Source: Candidatus Iainarchaeum sp.
Lineage (GTDB): Archaea > Iainarchaeota > Iainarchaeia > Iainarchaeales > JAFCCW01
Direction of reading: 5' to 3'
Length of the DNA: 64,000 bases
Assembly: GCA_017609985.1 (NCBI GenBank)
Contig: JAFCCW010000010.1
Coordinates: forward strand, 1-64,000
The first letter of the stretch is position 1, and each line of letters begins with the position of its first letter. Shown here in pieces: positions 1 to 6,697 of this stretch. The notes under the pieces are model-generated. The model ran no database searches. It worked only from the letters and a program-made list of their open reading frames with translations, and had not been told where the DNA came from. A program made the position numbers and the translations under genes.

Positions 1-488
1 TGTGCGTAGAACCAGGCTTGTGCGTCTGTGTTTGTGTCGAGTGTTGTGTCTGGCAAGTCAAGTGCAAGTGCGTTTGCGTCAATGTCAGATTCTGTTGGGA
101 TATATGGTTTGTTTTGTAGGTCTGAGTAGTTTCTTGTTGTGATTTGTGTGATGTTGGTTAGTGTGGTGTTGTCGGCTACGTTAGTGTCTGCTAGTGGCAT
201 TATTCCAAGCAGGTCTGCCCAGGTGATTCCTGTTGTGATTCCAGTTAGGTTAGAACCATTTCCATAAAAGTTTCCCCCATAAAAATTGTTAGCTTGAACA
301 CTATTTGAAAAGTTTGCATCAGAACTGAAAGAAGTGTTTCCTAAAAACCCCCAGTTTCCAAGAACAGTTTCGTTATGGGTAGTGTATGCAATGCTTGAAG
401 GAAGCTTAAAAGCAGTGTTATATGTTTCAATCCCAAACCCATTTGAACAAATAAGCAAAACAAATAACAATAATAACTTTTTTTTCAT
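1..488 (-). CDS. Secreted surface protein, N-terminal part (runs off window)
   Basis: Absent from the ORF track because it has no stop inside the window. Reading the minus strand from ATG at 488 gives an uninterrupted frame of about 162 codons to base 1. It opens with a signal peptide (MKKKLLLLLFVLLICSNGFG) followed by an Asn/Thr/Ser/Asp-rich region with many N-x-S/T sequons. The segment YGNGSNLTGI resembles a motif seen before the coiled shaft of tail-fibre-like and archaeal surface proteins. I infer an exported, probably glycosylated cell-surface protein. The C-terminal part and any anchor are outside the window. Confidence 0.75.
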   Translation of the reverse strand, partial: MKKKLLLLFVLLICSNGFGIETYNTAFKLPSSIAYTTHNETVLGNWGFLGNTSFSSDANFSNSVQANNFYGGNFYGNGSNLTGITTGITWADLLGIMPLADTNVADNTTLTNITQITTRNYSDLQNKPYIPTESDIDANALALDLPDTTLDTNTDAQAWFYA

Positions 489-631
489 ATTATCCCCCCT
501 GCCAAAACAAACAGGTTAATTGCAAAAATTGTAATTAAAATTGAATCAAAGAATACTCTAAAAAAAATTAGCAGTTGTCTGCAAGTTTCTTTACCCTGCT
601 GAAAACAAGCAGGTTGAAAATTCAGTTTCAC

Positions 632-1582
632 TTATATTTCCCCTAACTTTTTTCTCTTAAACTTTTTAGCAAACAAAAACAATGCTGTAAAAAGTGCAAT
701 AGTCATAATAACCAATACAGGAACACTTTTTGTTGCAAGAGAAAAGACTCCTGTTGAAAAATTTTCTGTTTCTTCCGGTTTTATTAGTGAAATAATTTTT
801 TGTTTCTGCAAGTCAATCTCTTTTTTTGCCAAATCCAACTCTTTCCCAGTTGTTTTTATTTTTTCTTCCAACGAATCAAGTCTTTTTTGCAGAACATTTT
901 GTTGAATTATAGAAATCGTTCCTGTTTTGTTTGTTCCTTCAACCTGGTTTTTAAGCAACTTTATTTTATTTTGAACTTTTTGTAAGTTGGAAGTAAGCTG
1001 TTCTGTTGTTTGCTGGACTGTCTGTTGTGTAGAGCTTTCTACTGAACCAAAATCTGAATTTAAAGTTTCAATATTTGACTGCATACTGCTCAAGCTTGTT
1101 TCCAAACTGCTGACCTGTGAAACTAATGAATCTATTTCTCCAGAAGAGGAAGAAAATTCAGAAGTTACTTCAAAGCTTTCGTTTGTTTGATCTATTTTAG
1201 TGCCATTGAATGAATGAGCCATTATTGAGTGAGTGCCGGCTGAGTTTTCAACATAAGAAACATATAATCTGGGAGAAGTATCGCCTTCAATAAATGCCTT
1301 TAATATAAATTTTCCATTTTCTGAGTCAATATTAACTGAACCATCATTTAAAGCAGTAATAATTAATTTGTTATCATAAAAAACCTGAGACTGAGTGAAA
1401 GAACTGGTTTCAGGCAGTTCAACTGAAAAAAGAAAAGCGATTTTTGCAGGAGTCTGGGAAGGCAAATCAATAGAAATAGCACTGGCAACAGAAGCAAATA
1501 ATATAAAAAAGGCTAAAGGAATCACTGCTTTTTTGCCAAAACCGGTGCAAAAAACCAAAAGTTTTGTATCTTTCAAATTCAT
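632..1582 (-). CDS. Exported coiled-coil protein with C-terminal membrane anchor
   Basis: The 316-aa protein has an N-terminal hydrophobic segment (about residues 17-36), a beta-type region to about residue 130, then a long Ser/Gln/Lys-rich heptad region (about 150-270) typical of coiled coil. A single C-terminal membrane helix (about 285-305) is followed by a basic tail (KKFKRKKLGEI). This topology suggests a cell-envelope protein held by its C-terminus. Its ATG overlaps the stop of the upstream ribbon-helix-helix gene (ATGA), so the two are probably cotranscribed. I do not recognise a named family. Confidence 0.7.
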   Translation of the reverse strand: MNLKDTKLLVFCTGFGKKAVIPLAFFILFASVASAISIDLPSQTPAKIAFLFSVELPETSSFTQSQVFYDNKLIITALNDGSVNIDSENGKFILKAFIEGDTSPRLYVSYVENSAGTHSIMAHSFNGTKIDQTNESFEVTSEFSSSSGEIDSLVSQVSSLETSLSSMQSNIETLNSDFGSVESSTQQTVQQTTEQLTSNLQKVQNKIKLLKNQVEGTNKTGTISIIQQNVLQKRLDSLEEKIKTTGKELDLAKKEIDLQKQKIISLIKPEETENFSTGVFSLATKSVPVLVIMTIALFTALFLFAKKFKRKKLGEI

Positions 1583-1731
1583 TTCATTTTCGCCCTGTTT
1601 TCCTTTACAAACTCCTCAAGCAAATCATTTATAAGTTGAGATGCAGAAGTTTCCATTTCAAGTGCTATGCGTCTGGTCTTATGCCATAATTCTTTGTTAA
1701 GCATTACATTTGTCCTAATTTTTTCACTCAT
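1579..1731 (-). CDS. Small ribbon-helix-helix DNA-binding protein
   Basis: A 50-aa reading frame missing from the ORF track, from ATG at 1731 to TGA at 1579. The sequence has the ribbon-helix-helix pattern: a short strand (KIRTNVML), then two helices (NKELWHKTRRIALEM and SASQLINDLLEEFV). Proteins of this CopG/MetJ-like kind bind DNA as dimers and usually repress their own operon. It overlaps the downstream coiled-coil surface gene by four bases. A TATA-like run (TTTATAATATAAAG on the minus strand) lies just upstream near 1750-1763. Local autoregulation of this two-gene unit is inference. Confidence 0.7.
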   Translation of the reverse strand: MSEKIRTNVMLNKELWHKTRRIALEMETSASQLINDLLEEFVKENRAKMK

Positions 1732-1964
1732 TTCAAAAGAAACAGCTTTATATTATAAAAACCTTTGCATAGGTGTGTAGTTATGCAATTGAATTTGTTC
1801 ATTAAATCAAACACTTTCTCTTAAATTGTTGAGAATGTTTGCTAATATAATTTTTTGCGCCTCAAATAAAAAACCGTTAATTTTAAGGGTTTAAGTTTAG
1901 ATATTTTATAGAAACTGTTTGCATTTTTTTATTAAAGTTTTTTCTGAACTGTATATTTTATGTT

Positions 1965-2564
1965 GTGGTTTTCTTGACTGTTGAAAAAACAAGATTTGAA
2001 ATGGTTAAAAAAAGGCATTCAAAAACATATGTGGATGCAAAGGCAGAAGGTATGGTTGACAGCCAATTGATTTCCCTCTGGGACGCAGTGCTAAAATCGG
2101 AGAATTACTTCAGTTCAAGCGGCTGTGCAGGAAGAATTCTCTTGCTTGGTTTGCCAAAGAATGCTTCAAAAAAAGAAGCCTATTTTCACAGGAAATTTCA
2201 CAGAAAAGTTTTGTTGAGAGAAATCATTGCAGGAGTTGAAGAAAACGAAAAAGGGGAATTATGGCTGAAGCAAGAGCCATTCATTCTTCACATTGGATGC
2301 GAAAACATTTCTGGAGCAAGGGAGCTACTGAAAGTAATGAGGCGAGCAGGAATAAAGAGAGGGGGAATAATGGTTGCAGAACCAGGAAAGTTCATTATTG
2401 AATGTCAGGGGACGCAGAGCCTTTCGCTTCCAGTAAAACAGGGAAAAACACAAATTATTGGAAAAGAAGCCTTGTCAGAACTTGTAAAAGAAGCAAACAA
2501 AAAGCTTGAAAAAAATTACGTTAGTCTGAAAAAATTTGAGAAAGAATTAGATGATATTCTTTAA
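1965..2564 (+). CDS. taw3: tRNA(Phe) wyosine-derivative methyltransferase Taw3
   Basis: The 199-aa protein matches the TYW3/Taw3 family, which N-methylates the tricyclic wyosine-type base at position 37 of tRNA-Phe. Diagnostic stretches are VDSQLISLWDAV near the N-terminus, YFSSSGCAGRI (family form: Y-x-T-S-S-C-S-G-R-I), the middle segment with LHIGCENISGARELLKVM, and AGIKRGGI. The start is GTG at 1965; an in-frame TTG at 1974 is an alternative. Family members are usually about 200 aa, so this copy is full length. It opens a run of RNA-processing genes (thpR, CCA enzyme, tRNA-Arg). Confidence 0.85.
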   Translation: MVFLTVEKTRFEMVKKRHSKTYVDAKAEGMVDSQLISLWDAVLKSENYFSSSGCAGRILLLGLPKNASKKEAYFHRKFHRKVLLREIIAGVEENEKGELWLKQEPFILHIGCENISGARELLKVMRRAGIKRGGIMVAEPGKFIIECQGTQSLSLPVKQGKTQIIGKEALSELVKEANKKLEKNYVSLKKFEKELDDIL

Positions 2565-2615
2565 CCCTGCTTTTCACTCTTTTCTGTGCTGTTTTTGATT
2601 TGGTTACTCGCCAGT

Positions 2616-2807
2616 TTAATCTGGGTTCTCTATCATTTGTTTCATTTCCTCTTCTGTCAGTGGCTTTCTCTTGTTTCTGCAAGCAATCAATTTCCTTTTC
2701 AAAATCTGTCCTGCTCTGGAAAAAGGCGATGGCTTTTTGCGGTTTGGTTTCTTTCTCTTCCGAGGAATCATTGCCTTTGGCTTTCTTGGACCCAGAAATC
2801 TAACCAT
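2616..2807 (-). CDS. Possible small basic protein
   Basis: A 63-aa reading frame (internal Met of the 98-aa track ORF) filling the gap between taw3 and thpR on the opposite strand. It is strongly basic in its first half (PRKRKKPNRKKPSPF) and ends in an acidic amphipathic helix (LTEEEMKQMIENPD), which looks like protein rather than random translation. A TATA-like run (TTTTATATG, minus strand, about 2828-2836) sits about 25 bases before the ATG. I recognise no family. The reading could be chance. Confidence 0.4.
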   Translation of the reverse strand: MVRFLGPRKPKAMIPRKRKKPNRKKPSPFSRAGQILKRKLIACRNKRKPLTEEEMKQMIENPD

Positions 2808-2840
2808 AATAAAAAAAAACCATTCACATATAAAACTATT

Positions 2841-3371
2841 ATGCTTGAAAGCAAGAGACTGTTCTTTGCAGTCAATATTCCTGAAAAAGCAAAAAAAGAA
2901 ATTTTTTCGCATTATTCAAAATCACTTCCTTCTTTGCTTAAAATAGTGCCGGAGCAAAACCTGCACTTTACTCTTCTTTTTCTTGGAAATATTCCTGAAA
3001 CTGCTTTGCAGGAAATAAGGCAAAAAGCAGAAAAAGTCAAACAGGAAAAATTCACTGTCCAACTTGGGGGAATAGGCGAATTTGAAAACAAGGTTTTGTG
3101 GGTTGGAGCATTGAGTGGAAGAGAAGAGCTTTCTAGCCTGAATCTTCAGCTTTCAGAATCTTTTGAATCGAAGCAAAAATTTCAGCCACATCTTACGATT
3201 GCAAGAAATCATGTGCTTGAAAAAGAAGAATTCAAATCCCTTGCAAACAAGCTTCAAAAAAACAAGGTTTTGATTGAATTTGAAGTAAACTCTTTTGAAT
3301 TAATGGAAAGTTCTTTGAGGGCAGATGGAGCACACTATTCACAACTTGTTTCCTTTCTCCTTAATCATTAA
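2841..3371 (+). CDS. thpR: RNA 2',3'-cyclic phosphodiesterase / 2'-5' RNA ligase (ThpR)
   Basis: The 176-aa protein belongs to the 2H phosphoesterase superfamily. Both H-x-T signatures are present: LHFTLLFLGNIP in the N-terminal half and PHLTIAR in the C-terminal half, with the usual spacing and family length. ThpR-type enzymes hydrolyse 2',3'-cyclic phosphate RNA ends and in vitro join 2'-5' ends. The ORF track start at 2586 is too early: the extension is a translation of the intergenic region, and the family start MLESKRLFFAVNIP fits ATG at 2841. It is followed directly by the CCA-adding enzyme gene. Confidence 0.85.
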   Translation: MLESKRLFFAVNIPEKAKKEIFSHYSKSLPSLLKIVPEQNLHFTLLFLGNIPETALQEIRQKAEKVKQEKFTVQLGGIGEFENKVLWVGALSGREELSSLNLQLSESFESKQKFQPHLTIARNHVLEKEEFKSLANKLQKNKVLIEFEVNSFELMESSLRADGAHYSQLVSFLLNH

Positions 3372-3402
3372 ATATAATAACCTCTTTTTCTAATAGTAAA
3401 GC

Positions 3403-3409
3403 AGGTGAT
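3403..3409 (+). promoter_or_regulatory. Shine-Dalgarno site pointing to an ATT start
   Basis: AGGTGAT is a direct complement of the archaeal 16S rRNA 3' end. The only codon at normal spacing (5 bases) in the CCA-enzyme frame is ATT at 3415; the first standard start (TTG 3439) is 29 bases away. Confidence 0.5.
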
Positions 3410-3414
3410 TAGAG

Positions 3415-4791
3415 ATTAAGAAAATTTTTGAAGATGTTTTGAAGAAAATAACTCCCTCTGAAAAAAGCTATTCAAGGGATATGCACTTTGCCCAGTCGCT
3501 TGTTGAAAAAATAAAAGCAGTTGAAGGAAAGCATGTGCGGGTGGAGATTGCAGGAAGCTTTGCAAGAAACACTCACCTCAAGGGAGACAATGACATAGAC
3601 TTGTTTGTTCTTTTTCCAAAAACTCTTCCAAGGGAAGACTTTGAAAAAGAAGGATTGCGGATTGGCAAAAACATGTTTCGTGGGCACAGGTGGGAAAAAG
3701 CTTTTTCAGAGCATCCTTACATTCGCGGTTCAATTGACGGATATGATGTGGAAATTGTTCCAAGCTATGATGTGGAGCAAGCTTCCGAACTTCAGTCAGC
3801 AGTGGATAGGTCTGTATTTCATAATAAATATTTGAAGGAAAAGCTGGACAGGGGAAAGAGAGCAGAAATAAGGCTCTTGAAAAAATTTCTTAAAGGAATC
3901 GGGTGCTATGGCGCAGAGTTAAAGACAGGGAGTGTGCCAGGCTATGTGCTTGAACTTCTTGTCCTGGAATATGGTTCTTTTGAAAAAACAATTCAGGCGG
4001 TTTCAGGCTGGCAAAAGGGAACAGTTGTTGACGTTGAAAACCATCTTGGAATAGAAAAAGCAAGGGAAAAATTTGACTCTCACTTGATTGTAGTTGACCC
4101 AACCGACAAAAACAGAAATGTTGCTGCTGCTCTCTCTTACCAGCAGTTTGCTCGTTTTATAGCTGCCTCTCGTGCTTTTCTAAAAAAACCTTCAAAAAAG
4201 TTTTTCTTTGCTCCCAAAGGAAAATCCTGGTCTGTGCCAAAAGTTAAGCAGGCGCTTGCACAAAAAGAACTTGTTGCAATTCACACCCCATATCCAAGCA
4301 AGGCACTTGAAGACATAATGTACGGGCAAATTTTCAGAACAGGAAGAAAAATTGCAGTACAACTTGCAATACACGGATTCACAGTCAAGAGAGACGAAGA
4401 GTTTATTCAGGTTGGAGAAGCAGCAGCAATGGTTTTCGAGCTTGAAAGTGTCAGACTTCAAAAAGTAACCAAAAAAACAGGACCAGAGGTTGCAGATGAA
4501 GAGAACAGTAAGAAATTTCTTGAAGCTCACGCTAGACCAGTTGCCGGACCGCGAATTGAACAAGGCAGATGGATAGTGGAAGTCAAGAGAAAATATCCAG
4601 ATGCAAACAGGTTTTTGAAAGAGTATTCAAAAAAGCTTGGGAAAACAGAAAAAGAGCCTATTCGAAAAGCACTCTCGCGTGCAAAGGTTTTGGATGAAAA
4701 ACAATTAATCAAGCTATACAAGAAAAACAAGGAATTTGCCTGCTTTCTGACAAGGTTCTTGAAGGGAAGGGAAGAGTTTTTGGGGTATTAA
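3415..4791 (+). CDS. cca: CCA-adding tRNA nucleotidyltransferase (archaeal class I)
   Basis: This enzyme adds or repairs the CCA end of tRNAs. The nucleotidyltransferase core shows IAGSFARNTHLKGDNDIDLFVL (G-S, then D-x-D metal ligands) and a third carboxylate in VEIVPSYDV. The length of about 450 aa is normal for the archaeal class I enzyme. The track start (TTG 3439) begins inside the first conserved helix. Starting at ATT 3415 gives IKKIFEDVLKKITPSE, which aligns with the N-terminus I recall for archaeal enzymes (VEEILEKALELVIPDE), and it sits after a good Shine-Dalgarno site. The neighbouring tRNA-Arg gene lacks an encoded CCA, so it needs this enzyme. Confidence 0.93.
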   Translation: MKKIFEDVLKKITPSEKSYSRDMHFAQSLVEKIKAVEGKHVRVEIAGSFARNTHLKGDNDIDLFVLFPKTLPREDFEKEGLRIGKNMFRGHRWEKAFSEHPYIRGSIDGYDVEIVPSYDVEQASELQSAVDRSVFHNKYLKEKLDRGKRAEIRLLKKFLKGIGCYGAELKTGSVPGYVLELLVLEYGSFEKTIQAVSGWQKGTVVDVENHLGIEKAREKFDSHLIVVDPTDKNRNVAAALSYQQFARFIAASRAFLKKPSKKFFFAPKGKSWSVPKVKQALAQKELVAIHTPYPSKALEDIMYGQIFRTGRKIAVQLAIHGFTVKRDEEFIQVGEAAAMVFELESVRLQKVTKKTGPEVADEENSKKFLEAHARPVAGPRIEQGRWIVEVKRKYPDANRFLKEYSKKLGKTEKEPIRKALSRAKVLDEKQLIKLYKKNKEFACFLTRFLKGREEFLGY

Positions 4792-5460
4792 TTATAGGCT
4801 AATTCCTCTTTTTTTAAGTTCGCTGTTAAATCTTTCAAGAAAATAGTTTCTTGCTTGTTCGTCTTTTATCATTTTTCTAAATTTTGTCATAAAAAATTTC
4901 ACTGCTTTGTTTCTTTCGGATTTAGATGTAAATCTGTACAAAGACCCAATGTCTTGAAAATAAACAAGACTTCCTGCACTTGTGAAAACAAGGTTTGGAG
5001 AATCAACTGCGATGCTGTGGCCTGTTGAGATTATTTTTGCAAAATTTGAAGTAATGGCATCGATTACTCCTCTGTCCATGGGGAGTCTCAAATTGTAAAG
5101 AATCTTTCTCGCATCAGTATTTTTCATCATTTTGGATTGCTTGCCTCTCATAAAACCCTCCATTACTAGAACGTATCTTCCTTCTTGATAGACATAATCC
5201 ATTTTTGGCATTTTCACTCCTGCTTTCTCAAGTTTTGCAATCATGCGTCTGTGCTTTTTGACAGTTACCTTATTGGGGCTTTTGGCTGGTTTGAAAACCT
5301 TTACTGCTACAGGGTGACGTTTTCTGCTTCCGTCTTCTCTTTCAATATCAATTCTTCCTCTAAAAACAGTGCCCTCAGTTCCTCGGCCAAGCTCTTGCTC
5401 AGGATATATTTTAAGTTTTTTTATGTTTCCTCTTCTGAGTTTGTTTCTTGGCACAGGCAT
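4792..5460 (-). CDS. Divergent protein-kinase-like protein
   Basis: The 222-aa protein shows a short kinase fold: glycine-rich loop ELGRGTEGTVFRG (about residues 22-34), ATP-binding lysine in VAVKVFK, a hinge-like VLVMEGF, a degenerate catalytic loop (GHSIAVDSPNLVF: Asp then Asn, no HRD), and a metal-binding DIG in YFQDIGSL replacing DFG. It is smaller than RIO or Bud32 kinases and closest in style to lipopolysaccharide/RIO-type atypical kinases. The track start at 5574 runs through a tRNA gene; ATG 5460 follows its own TATA-like box (ATTTATACAAG). The substrate is unknown. Confidence 0.6.
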   Translation of the reverse strand: MPVPRNKLRRGNIKKLKIYPEQELGRGTEGTVFRGRIDIEREDGSRKRHPVAVKVFKPAKSPNKVTVKKHRRMIAKLEKAGVKMPKMDYVYQEGRYVLVMEGFMRGKQSKMMKNTDARKILYNLRLPMDRGVIDAITSNFAKIISTGHSIAVDSPNLVFTSAGSLVYFQDIGSLYRFTSKSERNKAVKFFMTKFRKMIKDEQARNYFLERFNSELKKRGISL

Positions 5461-5516
5461 ATAGGAATAATTCCCTAACTTGTATAAATTAGTGCTTGCT
5501 GGCGGTATTTTGGAAG

Positions 5517-5588
5517 TGGACCCGAAGGGATTCGAACCCTCGATCTTTTCGTCCGAAGCGAAACGCCCTTCCACTAGGCTACGGGTCC
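5517..5588 (-). tRNA. tRNA-Arg (anticodon TCG)
   Basis: On the minus strand the 72-nt sequence folds as a cloverleaf: acceptor GGACCCG/CGGGTCC with 7 perfect pairs and discriminator A, D arm GCCTAGTGGAAGGGC, anticodon arm TTTCG-CTTCGGA-CGAAA giving anticodon TCG, and T arm GAGGG-TTCGAAT-CCCTT. CCA is not encoded (the genomic bases after the discriminator are CTT). No intron is present. Confidence 0.95.
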
Positions 5589-5697
5589 AGTGCTCTCATT
5601 GCTTGTTTTTAACTTCATTGCTTAACTTTAAAAACAATGCGCAATAAAACTATAGTATTGCTAATTCATTTAAATTTAGCAGTTTTTTGGTGATTTT

Positions 5698-5853
5698 ATG
5701 AAGGTTTGTGGAACATGCAATCGAGAGGTAACTGACGATTACGTTGAGTTCAAGTGCCCGTCTTGTGGCAAGTCACGCATTGTGAGATGCGATCACTGCA
5801 GACAACAGGCAAAGCCTTACAAGTGTGAAGAATGCGGCTTTGAAGGGCCATAG
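5698..5853 (+). CDS. Small zinc-ribbon RNA-binding protein
   Basis: A 51-aa frame absent from the ORF track. Four C-x2-C knuckles are visible: CGTC, CPSC, CDHC and CEEC, which would bind two zinc ions. This matches the short archaeal zinc-ribbon family typified by HVO_2753 in haloarchaea, annotated as RNA-binding and commonly next to EF-1 beta. Start ATG 5698 follows Shine-Dalgarno TTGGTGAT and a TATA-like ATTTAAAT. The stop lies just before the EF-1 beta start, so the two form an operon. Confidence 0.9.
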   Translation: MKVCGTCNREVTDDYVEFKCPSCGKSRIVRCDHCRQQAKPYKCEECGFEGP

Positions 5854-5865
5854 GAGATGAATGAA

Positions 5866-6126
5866 ATGGGCGACGTGCTGGTTATTTTAAAGATTTATCC
5901 TGAAGGAATTGATGAAATCGAGCTAGTTGAAAAAGGAGTGAAGGGAATAACTGCTGGGGAAGTCAAAGAGGTTAAGAGAGAACCAATTGCCTTTGGAATG
6001 GAACTCATAAAAGCAGGAATTGCAATTCCGGACAAGGAAGAAGGCAGAATGGAAAAGCTTGAAGAAGCACTCAAAGCGCTTCCAGGAGTCAAAGAAGTTG
6101 AAGTAGAAGGAATGACACTTCTCTAA
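5866..6126 (+). CDS. ef1b: Translation elongation factor 1-beta (aEF-1B)
   Basis: The 86-aa protein is the archaeal guanine-nucleotide exchange factor for EF-1 alpha. It has the family pattern: MGDVLVILKIYPE, a central GMELIKAGIAIPD, and the C-terminal LEEALKALPGVKEVEVEGMTLL. The usual archaeal length is about 88-90 aa. I prefer ATG 5866 (MGDV) over ATG 5857 because the latter overlaps the Shine-Dalgarno GGAGATGA. It is cotranscribed with the zinc-ribbon gene upstream. A TATACATAAC motif begins one base after its stop. Confidence 0.92.
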   Translation: MGDVLVILKIYPEGIDEIELVEKGVKGITAGEVKEVKREPIAFGMELIKAGIAIPDKEEGRMEKLEEALKALPGVKEVEVEGMTLL

Positions 6127-6127
6127 G

Positions 6128-6137
6128 TATACATAAC
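6128..6137 (+). repeat. TATACATAAC motif at 3' end of EF-1 beta
   Basis: Perfect copy, one base after the stop codon, in the sense direction of the upstream gene and in the short gap between two convergent genes. Member of the dispersed motif described in the findings. Confidence 0.6.
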
Positions 6138-6140
6138 AAA

Positions 6141-6614
6141 TTATTTTCTTCTTCTCGGCGCAGGTTTTCTTTTTCTTTTAGTTTTCTTTTTTGTTGCTAT
6201 TGCCTTTCTCAAAGCATCTGCCTCTTTTGTCCTTTTTGGTCTTTGAAGAATAGTTCCCGCATCGAAAGATTTCATTGTAGCATCTAATCTTCTGCTTATT
6301 GCTTGTATTTCATTAGCGTGGTATTTTCTCTTTTCTGTATTTCTTGTTTTGTACATGCTTAAAAGAGCTCTTGCCTGAGCAGTAATTAAACCCTGTACTG
6401 CATGGAGTGCAACATTTGCTTCCTTAATTTTTTTTGAATCTCTTGATTTTGTGGCTTTTTCAAGTTTCACTAAAACTTCTCTTTTTGATTCCCAAAGCTT
6501 TTTTTCGATGCCTTCGGAGGCAAGGAAAGGTTCTCTTAAAAGTTGTGCTCTGCTTGTTTTTGACAGGCTCTCAAGGAAAGCATCATTTAAATTTGATTCT
6601 GTTTCTTGTTCCAT
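6141..6614 (-). CDS. Hypothetical Lys/Arg-rich helical protein
   Basis: The 157-aa protein is almost entirely predicted helix (charged heptad-like stretches from about residue 25 to 130) and ends in a very basic tail (KKKTKRKRKPAPRRRK) that could bind nucleic acid. No catalytic motif or family is recognised. It converges on EF-1 beta, with 14 bases between the stops. Confidence 0.6.
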   Translation of the reverse strand: MEQETESNLNDAFLESLSKTSRAQLLREPFLASEGIEKKLWESKREVLVKLEKATKSRDSKKIKEANVALHAVQGLITAQARALLSMYKTRNTEKRKYHANEIQAISRRLDATMKSFDAGTILQRPKRTKEADALRKAIATKKKTKRKRKPAPRRRK

Positions 6615-6697
6615 TCAAAGAATATTGCTTTCTCAAATAAAAGCTTTTCTTAATTCTGCAATAGTTTTATTGCTTTTTCTCAACAGAATTATTTTGC

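Noticed and set aside
5461-5574. N-terminal extension of the kinase-like ORF (MEGRFASDEKIEGSNPFG...)
   Set aside because: It is a translation of the tRNA-Arg gene; the real start is ATG 5460.
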